This document shows, piece by piece, positions 8,573 to 15,463 of a stretch of DNA of 33,576 nucleotides. Made by a program: the position numbers and the translations under genes. Numbering within the stretch: the stretch's first letter is position 1; every line of letters starts with the position of its first letter. The notes under the pieces were generated by a model that did no database searches, was not told the DNA's origin, and saw only the letters and a list, made by a program, of their open reading frames with translations. Origin of the DNA: Candidatus Poribacteria bacterium (GTDB lineage Bacteria; Poribacteria; WGA-4E; WGA-3G); NCBI GenBank assembly GCA_009845545.1, contig VXZK01000275.1:1-33576 (forward strand), written 5' to 3'.

Positions 8573-8985
8573 TTTGAACCTCCATATTTACGGACAATAT
8601 CTGAGATTAAACGCAAAACCTGATCAATATCGCGCTTCGGTATATGCAGGAGGCAATTCATGGTATAGACTGCCTCGAAACATTCGTTAATTTCGCCGAG
8701 CTCATAGCAATCCGAGACTTGCGCAGAAACTCCCTTTTCAGCAGTGAGTTTCACCATCGCTGGTGTGTTATCCACTGCCAAAACTCGGAATCCTTGAGAT
8801 TGAAAAAACTGGGCATCCTGACCGGGGCCACACCCGATTTCAAGGAGCGTCTCCCGTCCTTCGGCCTTCAAAAATTTTAGAAACTTCGATCGCTCTTGTA
8901 GCTTGAATTCGTCAGGGGAATAAGATGCTCTTTCATGGGTGTACTTTTCGTACGTCTTAACGAGTGTGTCAGTGAACCGCATCAT
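8569..8985 (-). CDS. Truncated class I SAM-dependent methyltransferase
   Basis: This 138-residue protein has motif I LLEIGCGPGQDAQFF, the acidic ribose-binding strand end in RVLAVDNTPAMV, motif II/III region EINECFEAVYTMNCLLHI and IPKRDIDQVLRLI. It stops at VRKYGGSK, exactly where related methyltransferases have the K-P-G-G turn, with about 60-70 residues usually still to come. The last codons hold the GGAGG site and start of the LamG gene, so the 3' end seems to have been replaced. The SAM pocket is mostly present but the fold's last strands are missing, so activity is doubtful. Its original substrate cannot be told. Confidence 0.75.
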   Translation of the reverse strand: MMRFTDTLVKTYEKYTHERASYSPDEFKLQERSKFLKFLKAEGRETLLEIGCGPGQDAQFFQSQGFRVLAVDNTPAMVKLTAEKGVSAQVSDCYELGEINECFEAVYTMNCLLHIPKRDIDQVLRLISDIVRKYGGSK

Positions 8986-9039
8986 GTTGGTAAATTCCGC
9001 TGTTGTATTTCAACTGATACTTCGACCGTCAAGCCGATG

Positions 9040-9414
9040 TCAACAACCACCAATAGGTAGCGGCGCATCAATGTCAATTTTATAAATTTTCCGTCGTGCG
9101 ACACACGGGATAGGCGGTGCTATGTGCCGCACATTTGACAGCTCCCAACAGATATAGTCAGGGATCCAATCTATCCCTTGCGATTCTGCTTCTTCACGTG
9201 TCCATTCGTGAACGCCGGTAATGTCGACGATTGCGCGTACCAACCCATTTGGATCTTCCTGTCCTTCCTCGGTCAAGTAAGTTTCATTTTCCACAAGCAC
9301 GAGATCGAAGAATGGAATCTTTGGCGGCAGCCAACGCCGGATTTCGACGACCTTCTTACCAGCAAGAATGTTCCGGACAGAGGGTGAAACTATGGACAGT
9401 GCGTCAACTCTCAA
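9040..9414 (-). CDS. ASCH domain protein (PUA-like fold)
   Basis: This 124-residue protein matches the ASCH pattern: an N-terminal ALSIVSPSVRNILAGKKVVEIRRW segment, in which G-K-K-x-V-E-x-R is the hallmark, then FFDLVLVENETYL and a strand-rich end. ASCH proteins are thought to bind RNA or modified nucleosides; some are amidohydrolases acting on N4-acetylcytidine. The role here is not known. The start is TTG at 9414, with GGGAG 9 bases upstream inside the preceding gene's end; no ATG fits the domain start. It follows the ABM gene by 6 bases, so the two are probably co-transcribed. Confidence 0.8.
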   Translation of the reverse strand: MRVDALSIVSPSVRNILAGKKVVEIRRWLPPKIPFFDLVLVENETYLTEEGQEDPNGLVRAIVDITGVHEWTREEAESQGIDWIPDYICWELSNVRHIAPPIPCVARRKIYKIDIDAPLPIGGC

Positions 9415-9420
9415 AATCGG

Positions 9421-9741
9421 CTACTCCCAAGCGTCGTCTGGTGGGTAAATGTTGGAACTTCCGCCACCTGCGCCTTTAAAGTCGCTCTCAGCGAACCAGT
9501 CTTTGACGGTATCGCGCCACTTGATGAAGTGTGGTGCTTTCAGATGCTCTTGGAACGCTGCTTCGTCCACATAGACCTCGTAGAGCCAGATCCGATTCGG
9601 ATCGGCACCGTCTTGAATTATATCAAATCTGAGACAGCCGGGTTCATCCGCGACAGAACCTTTTGCGTCGTCTATCATGGCTTCGATGAAGGCATCTCTA
9701 TGACCTTCTTTAATCTGAATCGGTGCAATAATAACAAACAT
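9421..9741 (-). CDS. Antibiotic biosynthesis monooxygenase (ABM) domain protein, YgiN-like
   Basis: This 106-residue protein has one ABM ferredoxin-like domain: FVIIAPIQIKEGHRDAF, then DEPGCLRFDIIQDGADPNRI, WLYEVYVDEAAFQEHLKAPHF and the C-terminal helix. Such proteins form dimers. Some oxidise quinols or polyketides without a cofactor, some degrade haem, and many are uncharacterised. I chose ATG 9741 because AGGAGG lies 6 bases upstream; the frame stays open further upstream, to 9843, without family similarity. The C-terminal extension GAGGGSSNIYPPDDAWE is unusual. It is followed closely by the ASCH gene. Confidence 0.85.
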   Translation of the reverse strand: MFVIIAPIQIKEGHRDAFIEAMIDDAKGSVADEPGCLRFDIIQDGADPNRIWLYEVYVDEAAFQEHLKAPHFIKWRDTVKDWFAESDFKGAGGGSSNIYPPDDAWE

Positions 9742-9862
9742 ACTTTTCCTCCTATAAGGTATTTTTAAGTCAGGTTTTCTTTCCGATTTCGGTGTCCTGC
9801 ACCGAATGTTCATTAGCATATCACGATTGGAGACAGATGTCAATTAAGTTCAAAGTTGAATC

Positions 9863-10479
9863 TTATGCCGACGCAACTGTTAACGCCCTTAGTTTTTCCT
9901 CATCTAATTCGACTCCCAGTCCCGACCCCTCTGGTGGATAGAGGTGACTGGCTTCTGCTCGGATACGTTCCTTTGCTGGGGATGCTGTATAAAGCACGGG
10001 TCCCATTGGATCGCATGGTAGAGAGAGGTTCGGCATTGAAACACCGACGTGGATTTGCGCGGCTGTTCCAAGCGTCGATTCCTGATCCGTGCCGATCAGA
10101 CATTCGATGCCAGCCGCTTCCGCCAACGCAAACAGGCGACGAATATGGGTCGGACCTCCGGCTACACACGCGACATTGAAAACCGTGCAAGCACCGCGTT
10201 CAGCTGCCGCATACCCATACTCTAAACTACTGATGTGCAAACTCACAGGCAAATCCATAGGAATTCATTGATTTCAGTGATACGGGTGGCATCACGTCCG
10301 ATGAGTAAATCGTTGTAGCGTTTGGTCACTGCGCCTAAGTCGTCAGCCTTGCTGTCTGAGGCTTCGCCTAACCCGACAGGACCATCGTCTACATGAACTT
10401 TGACGATAACATGCCCCGATATATGACCGTAATAACGCGGTGTCTCAATCTGGAAGGTTTCAATCCTTGTAATTTTCAT
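9863..10479 (-). pseudogene. Mandelate racemase/muconate lactonizing family gene with the middle deleted
   Basis: Frame 1 (10479-10243, 78 residues) gives the N-terminal capping domain of an MR/MLE enzyme: MKITRIETFQIETPRY, HVIVKVHVDDGPVGLGEAS. Frame 2 (up to 10258 down to 9863) gives the C-terminal end: DLPVSLHISSLEYGYAAAE, GACTVFNVACVAGGPTHI, LFALAEAAGIECLIGTDQES, then the closing strands. Between them the barrel strands with the catalytic lysines and the Asp/Glu/Glu metal ligands, about 150-170 residues, are absent, and the frames do not join. The gene cannot make a working enzyme. Its start overlaps the methyltransferase stop by 4 bases (ATGA), so it was once a normal operon member. A complete relative is encoded at 24281-25447. 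Confidence 0.85.
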
Positions 10480-11231
10480 TTTGCCTCCCGAAAGTCAAGA
10501 ACGGCTTCGTAGTGTTTGGTCACCCGACCGTCATACTTCGTCTCAATGAGATTGGCAATCCCCTCAAACAGGAGACGTTTATTTTTATCTGGCAACGCGA
10601 TATGCCCTGAATATGTACCCAAGAGTTTGATGTACTGCTCAGATGAATACGTTTGGATCCATGGGTAGACGCGTTTCATTGGATCTTGAAATGCCTCCAC
10701 ACCGAGAAAGTTTGTGGCGTGTGTAGGGCGGTCAGCAGTCACTGGAAGGTAGTATCTATCATAGAGACACTGAACTTCTGCGAAAAAGCCTTCTTCCTTC
10801 CGCACATGTTGATTCGAGAAAACAGCGAGGAATCCGCTTGATTTAAGCACCTCAAACGCTTTCAGATACCTCACTTTTGGATCTACCCAATGGAAGGCAG
10901 TGGCGGAAATAACAAGATCAAACTTTCCTTCTGGTTTCCACGCCTCAAATGCTTGTTCCACAAACGAAACATTTGAATATACCTTCAACTTTTTCCTCGC
11001 AACGGCGATCAAGTCAACACCAATGTCCAAACAGACCATTTCGTATCCGCGTTCTGCAAAAGATTGGGTTGCTTTTCCGGTGCCGCAGCCGACTTCAAGG
11101 ATTCTGCTGTGATCGTTAATCCCAGAGAGTTCCACGATATCCTGTATCAGTGCTTCAGGGTAGCCGGGTCGTATATCTTCATAGAGCACTGCAGCGGTAT
11201 TGAACGTAGTTTTGAGCTCGGTACTTGACAT
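10476..11231 (-). CDS. Class I SAM-dependent methyltransferase
   Basis: This 251-residue protein is full length for the methyltransferase 11/25 type. It has an N-terminal NTAAVLYEDIRPGYPEALI helix, motif I RILEVGCGTGKATQSFAERG, acidic motif II MVCLDIGVDLI, motif IV FDLVISATAFHWVDP and GFLAVFSNQH. The FHWVDP and RPGYP signatures are those of the broad group that includes trans-aconitate methyltransferase-like and many uncharacterised small-molecule enzymes. The substrate is unknown. It sits 48 bases after phyH and overlaps the decayed MR/MLE gene (ATGA), which suggests a former three-gene operon acting on one metabolite. Confidence 0.88.
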   Translation of the reverse strand: MSSTELKTTFNTAAVLYEDIRPGYPEALIQDIVELSGINDHSRILEVGCGTGKATQSFAERGYEMVCLDIGVDLIAVARKKLKVYSNVSFVEQAFEAWKPEGKFDLVISATAFHWVDPKVRYLKAFEVLKSSGFLAVFSNQHVRKEEGFFAEVQCLYDRYYLPVTADRPTHATNFLGVEAFQDPMKRVYPWIQTYSSEQYIKLLGTYSGHIALPDKNKRLLFEGIANLIETKYDGRVTKHYEAVLDFREAK

Positions 11232-11279
11232 AATAGATTGTATGTATACACCCTTCGCTCGATTGGGGTTGCTCTATCT

Positions 11280-12047
11280 CTACGCTAACTTGCCGCGTAA
11301 CAGCGGGTTGTCTTTCATCACTTCGCCATCGCGATTCCGCGTACCGGATGGCATGTAATGGATAGCCATCGCCCGACGGTCTCGGGGTGAGCGGTTCGGA
11401 TTCGTTTGGTGGAGGGTCATGCAGTGATGGAGCATCACGCAGCCGGCTTTAACGGGTACGGGTACAGCACGGTCTACATCGGCATTCACCTGCAACAACG
11501 CTGGCAATTGACCTTTCTCTGACTCAGCACGTCCGTGCGCCGCCAACCCCTCTAAATAACTGCCGGGGATAACGTTCATACACCCGTTCTCCTCGTCGGC
11601 ATCATCGAGTGCTAACCAGATGCTCACAAGATCCGACGGGACACACTGCCAATATGCATTGTCCTGATGCCAATACACCTCACCGCCGTGATAGGCAGGT
11701 TTGTAGAGTGCCTGATCATGAAACAGCTGGATATCGGATCCGATTAAACTCTCAACAATATCTAACATCGGTTCGTGGTAGAGTAACTTCCGATATTCCT
11801 CATCCAAACGCCACATCTCCATGATCTGCAACATCTCTTCCTCACGATCAGCGTCTTCATCGCCTTCCGAGTCCCCGACGACTGCAAGGTTCCGCAACCC
11901 TTCGCCGATGGTGCCGCGTCTCTGTGAAAATTGGGCATCGTAATGTTCGCGTAGCACGGTAAGATGCTCGTCATCAATGACGCGTCCGTCGATTTTGAGA
12001 TAACCTTGGCGTCTGAATTGTTCGATTTCTTGGGACGTAAGTTTCAT
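11280..12047 (-). CDS. Phytanoyl-CoA dioxygenase (PhyH) family, Fe(II)/2-oxoglutarate oxygenase
   Basis: This 255-residue protein is full length. It has the facial triad in YWHQDNAYW (His127, Asp129) and MTLHQTNPN (His213), and the 2-oxoglutarate-binding arginine in SPRDRRAMAIHY (around 224-225). The LFHDQALYKPA and WLALDDADEENGCMNVIPGSY stretches are standard for the family. It should hydroxylate an unactivated carbon using O2 and 2-oxoglutarate. The substrate is not evident; a CoA ester is not implied by the family name. TAAGGAG lies 8 bases before the ATG. The leader CTATAAGGAGC and the first 11 codons are duplicated twice further upstream (near 13207 and 14646). Confidence 0.92.
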   Translation of the reverse strand: MKLTSQEIEQFRRQGYLKIDGRVIDDEHLTVLREHYDAQFSQRRGTIGEGLRNLAVVGDSEGDEDADREEEMLQIMEMWRLDEEYRKLLYHEPMLDIVESLIGSDIQLFHDQALYKPAYHGGEVYWHQDNAYWQCVPSDLVSIWLALDDADEENGCMNVIPGSYLEGLAAHGRAESEKGQLPALLQVNADVDRAVPVPVKAGCVMLHHCMTLHQTNPNRSPRDRRAMAIHYMPSGTRNRDGEVMKDNPLLRGKLA

Positions 12048-12115
12048 AACATTGCTCCTTATAGTGGATTATAAAAATACCCGATTGTAGACCTTGATGG
12101 TTTCTTGAGTCAGAT

Positions 12116-12994
12116 TCAGGTCTTTCTACCCTTTCTGCCCTTTAGATTCGTCGCAACATGCATGAATGAGCCCCATACAAAGCCTACTAACAAACAAAAT
12201 GGCAACATATCAAACATCATCCTCAAATCCCACTTTCCACCATTCAAAACCTTCCACATCTCTGGCAGAATCTCGAAAGCCACCCACAGGAACCCACCGA
12301 AATAAAAGGTGCCTCTTAAAAACCAATTTATGGACTTTGCTCGAATCAGGGGGCGTTCAGGAACATTCGCCAATCTTTCCTTTTCTTTTTTAATTTCTTT
12401 CATGGAATAGTCAGATACAAAGCCTACAAGGAAACAAAATGGCAAACTTTCGAGCATCGTTTTCAAATCCCATTCCCCTCCGTTCCGCACAACCTCGAAA
12501 ATCACCCACATCACCCACCCAGATACACCGGAAACGATGCCTATCCGAAGCGAATGTATGGACGTTGCTTGGAGCGGGGGACGCTCAAGTCCGTCCGCCA
12601 ATCTTTCTTTTTCTTTTTCTATCCATCTATGGCGAAAAAACCGAACGGGGAAATACCACAGCGGGAAAGTAATCGCCAATATAGCGAGACTGAAAATGTT
12701 CCATAGGCAAGGAATTATTTGATAACAGTTTGGACAAACAAGACCAAACCAATGTCCAAAGGCATTTCCTTTTGTTGCCCACAAACGGCGGTCATTCAGC
12801 GTCTCACAGTGCGGGCAAGGAATGTAAGAGCGTTCCTCCGACGGTTTATCACCCTCTTTGTCAATCAAGGTGACTTTGGGAACTCGCTGTCCCAAAATCA
12901 GCTCGTTGAACATAAATACTGGGAACAATACCCAGAGTAAACTAAGAGGGTGAGGCAGTGCCTGTATTTTGAATCTGTTTTTGTCGTATCGCAT
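12116..12994 (-). CDS. Zinc-ribbon membrane protein, paralogue 1 (two C-terminal modules)
   Basis: I do not recognise this family. From the start MRYDKNRFKI, 292 residues show a first membrane segment (about 15-34), a four-cysteine zinc-ribbon-like loop (CPHC at 60-63, CPNC at 87-90, with GHWFGLV just before the second pair), a membrane segment beginning IPCLWNIFSLAILAITFP, a basic stretch FFRHRWIEKEKERLA, and two copies of a module of about 70 residues (RPx-x-(A/R)-x-S-I ... GGxWDLxxMxxxLPFCxLVGFV) with two hydrophobic segments each. I prefer ATG 12994, since GGAG lies 9 bases upstream; an in-frame GTG lies at 13009. It is followed 68 bases later by phyH. The four cysteines suggest a bound metal on one face of the membrane. 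Confidence 0.75.
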   Translation of the reverse strand: MRYDKNRFKIQALPHPLSLLWVLFPVFMFNELILGQRVPKVTLIDKEGDKPSEERSYIPCPHCETLNDRRLWATKGNAFGHWFGLVCPNCYQIIPCLWNIFSLAILAITFPLWYFPVRFFRHRWIEKEKERLADGLERPPLQATSIHSLRIGIVSGVSGWVMWVIFEVVRNGGEWDLKTMLESLPFCFLVGFVSDYSMKEIKKEKERLANVPERPLIRAKSINWFLRGTFYFGGFLWVAFEILPEMWKVLNGGKWDLRMMFDMLPFCLLVGFVWGSFMHVATNLKGRKGRKT

Positions 12995-13123
12995 CGGGTT
13001 CATCTCCACGTTAAATGGTTGCGCTTCTCAAGGGATTTCATATATTCAGTTTGATTTTCCTATTGTTTTTCAGGGTTTTGGCGGCATCCGTTCAACCTGG
13101 GGGAAATCCGCAGAAACACCCTA

Positions 13124-13207
13124 TCAATACGCAGAAATATCCAAGCAAAAACACCCCAAGCAAAAACACCTACTGAAGTGTTCAACCTCTTGAGACGTAA
13201 GTTTCAT
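13124..13207 (-). pseudogene. Duplicated phyH 5' end (leader-like 27-codon ORF)
   Basis: The sequence CTACTATAAGGAGC plus ATG and the codons MKLTSQEVEHF reproduces the ribosome site and first 11 codons of phyH (12047). Homology then stops at about 13173, and the frame runs on as SRCFCLGCFCLDISAY to a stop. It lies 34 bases after the end of membrane paralogue 2, as phyH lies after paralogue 1. A 15-bp tandem repeat (13139-13170) encodes the repeated cysteine motif. It may be a dead relic or a translated short peptide. Confidence 0.75.
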
Positions 13208-13241
13208 AGCTCTGCTCCTTATAGTAGATTTTCAGTCAGAT

Positions 13242-14168
13242 TCAGGTCTTTCTGCCCTCCAGTAGATTCGCCAAATTCGCCACAACATACACGAAACAGC
13301 CCCATACAAAGCCTAATAACAAACAAACTGGCAACATATCAAACATCATCCGTAAACCCCATACTCTTCCGTTCCAAACGTTCCACACCCCGAAAACCAC
13401 CCACATGCCTCCACCGAAGTAGAAGGTGCCTCTTAAAAACCACCTTATGGACTTTATGGTGGACTTTATGGTGGACTTTGCTCGAATTGCTCGAATCAAG
13501 GGGCGTTCACGAGCATTTGCCAATCTTTCTTTTTCAATTTCTTCTTTATCTTTTTCCACCCATCTCATGAAACAGCCTATCCAAAAGCCTACTACCAACG
13601 AAAATGGCAAACTTTTGAGCATCATTTTCAAATCCCATTCCCCTCCGTTCCGCACAACCTCGAAAATTACCCACATCACCCACATAAATATACCGGAAAC
13701 GACACCTATCGAAAGCGAATCTATTATGGACGTTGCTTGGAGCAGGGGACGTTCAAGGGCCTTCGCCAACCTTTCTTTTTCTTTCTCTATCCATTTATGG
13801 CGAAAAAACCGAACAGGAAAATACCACAGCGGGAAAGTAATCGCCAATATGGCGAGACTAAAAATGTTCCATAAGCAAGGAATTATTTGATGACAGCTTG
13901 GACAAACCAAGCCAAACCAATGTCCATGCCCAAAGGCACTTCCTTTTGTTGACCACAAACGGCGGTCATTCAGCGTCTCACAGTGCGGGCAGGGAATGTA
14001 ACAGCGTTCCTCCGGCGGTTTATCACTCTCTTTGTCAATCAATGCGACTTTTGGGAGTCGTTGTCCGAAAATCAGCTCGTTGAACATAAATGCTGGGAAC
14101 AATACCCAGAGTAAACTAAAGGGGTGAGGCAGTGCCTGTATTTTGAATCTGTTTTTGTCGTATCGCAT
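13242..14168 (-). CDS. Zinc-ribbon membrane protein, paralogue 2 (two C-terminal modules)
   Basis: This 308-residue protein is nearly identical to paralogue 1 in the first 130 residues, including both Cys pairs (CPHC, CPSC) and the IPCLWNIFSL membrane segment. It also has two of the 70-residue modules, but differs by small in-frame expansions: GHGHWF in place of GHWF, and AIRAKSTIKSTIKSIRW in place of AKSINW. The second comes from a 12-bp tandem DNA repeat (about 13446-13481). A longer charged linker with KDKEEIEKER joins the modules. The start at 14168 is chosen as for paralogue 1. The low number of disabling changes suggests it is still expressed. Confidence 0.75.
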   Translation of the reverse strand: MRYDKNRFKIQALPHPFSLLWVLFPAFMFNELIFGQRLPKVALIDKESDKPPEERCYIPCPHCETLNDRRLWSTKGSAFGHGHWFGLVCPSCHQIIPCLWNIFSLAILAITFPLWYFPVRFFRHKWIEKEKERLAKALERPLLQATSIIDSLSIGVVSGIFMWVMWVIFEVVRNGGEWDLKMMLKSLPFSLVVGFWIGCFMRWVEKDKEEIEKERLANARERPLIRAIRAKSTIKSTIKSIRWFLRGTFYFGGGMWVVFGVWNVWNGRVWGLRMMFDMLPVCLLLGFVWGCFVYVVANLANLLEGRKT

Positions 14169-14544
14169 CGGGTTCATCTCCACGTTAAATGGTTGCGCTT
14201 CTCAAGGGATTTCATACGTTCAGTGTCAATTTATATTATTTCAAAATAATGATATTGCATTACCGGTTTTCATGAAATCTGTGGCGATGCGGAACAAACT
14301 AAAAGTTTATTCTACATAAAGAGAGATCCATTAACAGAAATGTTATTAGTACCGTAGGTTGGGTTGAACGGAACTCAGAAGACTGATGTGTTCCTCAAAT
14401 ACCCCTCAAATCCAGCGTGTCGTCGTCCGGAATCAAGAACGTAGTGGAACCCAACTCATAGCCTCAGCGTCTCGGGAACCATCAAAATGTTGGGTTTCAC
14501 GCGGTTTTTCTTTGACGTAACATCTATGGATCGGGTGGATTTTT
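14169..14544. other. Spacer between membrane paralogues 2 and 3 with GGTTGGGTT-type repeats
   Basis: No gene is seen here. The first 50 bases are the conserved upstream leader of the membrane genes (CTTGAGAAGCGCAACCATTTAACG, also before paralogue 1). Bases 14350-14510 hold a dispersed-repeat-like stretch with taggttgggttgaacgga, ggaacccaactcatagcc and gttgggtttcacgcgg, which can pair with each other through GTTGGGTT/AACCCAAC. The rest is AT-rich. Confidence 0.5.
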
Positions 14545-14646
14545 CTATTGTTTTTCAGGGTTTTGGTGGCATCCGTTCAACCTGGGGGAAACACCCAAGC
14601 AAAAACACCTACTGAATTGTTCAACCTCTTGGAGCATAAGTTTCAT
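14545..14646 (-). pseudogene. Second duplicated phyH 5' end (leader-like 33-codon ORF)
   Basis: CTACTATAAGGAGC, an ATG and codons MKLMLQEVEQF again copy the phyH ribosome site and start. Homology to phyH ends at about 14612. The frame continues SRCFCLGVSPRLNGCHQNPE to a stop at 14545. It follows membrane paralogue 3 by 24 bases. The downstream stretch attgtttttcagggttttgg...cctgggggaaa is shared with the first relic, so both came from the same duplication unit. Confidence 0.75.
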
Positions 14647-14670
14647 AATACGGCTCCTTATAGTAGATTT

Positions 14671-15330
14671 TCAGTTGGATTCATGACCATCCGTCTTTTT
14701 CCCTTTTCGATTCATGAAAAAACGCATGAATAAGCCCCACACAAAGCCCGATACCAACCAAATTGGTAACCCAATAAACATCATTATCCAATCCCATTCT
14801 CCCCCTTTCAAAACCTCCCACACCTGCGGAATAACCACCATAAACACGTACATGAATCCACCGAAATAGAGGGTGCCTCTTAAAGACCAATTTATCGACT
14901 CCGCTTGAATCAAGGGACGTTCAAGGACTTTCGCCAATCTTTCTTTTTCTTTCTCTATCCATCTATGGCGAAAAAACCGAACGGGGAAATACCACAGCGG
15001 GAAAGTAATCGCCAATATAGCGAGACTGAAAATATTCCATAGGCAAGGAATTATTTGATAACAACTTGGGCAAACCAAGCCAAACCAATGCCCAAAGGCA
15101 TTTCCTTTTGTTGCCCACAAACGGGCATCATTCAGCGTTTCACAGTGCGGGCAGGGAATGTAACAACGTTCCTCCAGCGGTTTATCACTCTTTTTCTCAA
15201 TCAATGTGACTTTGGGAACTCGTTGTCCCAAAATCAGCTCGTTGAACATAAATGTTGGAAACAATACCCAGAGTAAACTAAAGGGGTGAGACAGTGCCCA
15301 TATTTTGAATCTGTTTTTGTCGTATCGCAT
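14671..15330 (-). CDS. Zinc-ribbon membrane protein, paralogue 3 (one C-terminal module)
   Basis: This 219-residue form has the same N-terminal half as its two neighbours: a membrane segment, CPHC and CPSC pairs, GHWFGLV, IPCLWNIFSLAILAITFP, and basic RHRWIEKEKERLA. It has only one of the 70-residue hydrophobic modules (RPLIQAESINWSLRGTLYFGG ... FIGLPIWLVSGFVWG). The start at 15330 is supported by GGAGGT 7 bases upstream, the best ribosome site among the three copies. This settles the homologous start in the other two. Having one module against two in the others shows that the family grows by module duplication. Confidence 0.75.
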   Translation of the reverse strand: MRYDKNRFKIWALSHPFSLLWVLFPTFMFNELILGQRVPKVTLIEKKSDKPLEERCYIPCPHCETLNDARLWATKGNAFGHWFGLVCPSCYQIIPCLWNIFSLAILAITFPLWYFPVRFFRHRWIEKEKERLAKVLERPLIQAESINWSLRGTLYFGGFMYVFMVVIPQVWEVLKGGEWDWIMMFIGLPIWLVSGFVWGLFMRFFMNRKGKKTDGHESN

Positions 15331-15407
15331 CGGGTTTACCTCCATGTCAAACGGCTTTTTTTCCAAAAGATTTCATACACTTCCAAAGCCATTCATTTTT
15401 AAGATCC

Positions 15408-15429
15408 GGTGCGGTTAGGAAACCGCACC
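15408..15429. repeat. Palindromic hairpin GGTGCGGTT-agga-AACCGCACC
   Basis: A 9-bp perfect stem with a 4-base loop lies between paralogue 3 and the convergently unrelated end of the CehA-type gene. It looks like one of the dispersed REP-like palindromes common in such genomes. It could also end transcripts, but no T-tract follows. Confidence 0.6.
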
Positions 15430-15463
15430 TACCGAGTCTGGGTGGACTTCATGCATTTCAGTT

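Noticed and set aside
7997..8623. A 208-residue frame antisense to the LamG gene
   Set aside because: It has no start signal or recognisable domain; the opposite strand encodes a clear signal peptide and LamG domain.
13139..13170. Short tandem repeats considered as a CRISPR start
   Set aside because: Only two 15-bp units, with no spacers; they lie in the leader-like relic.
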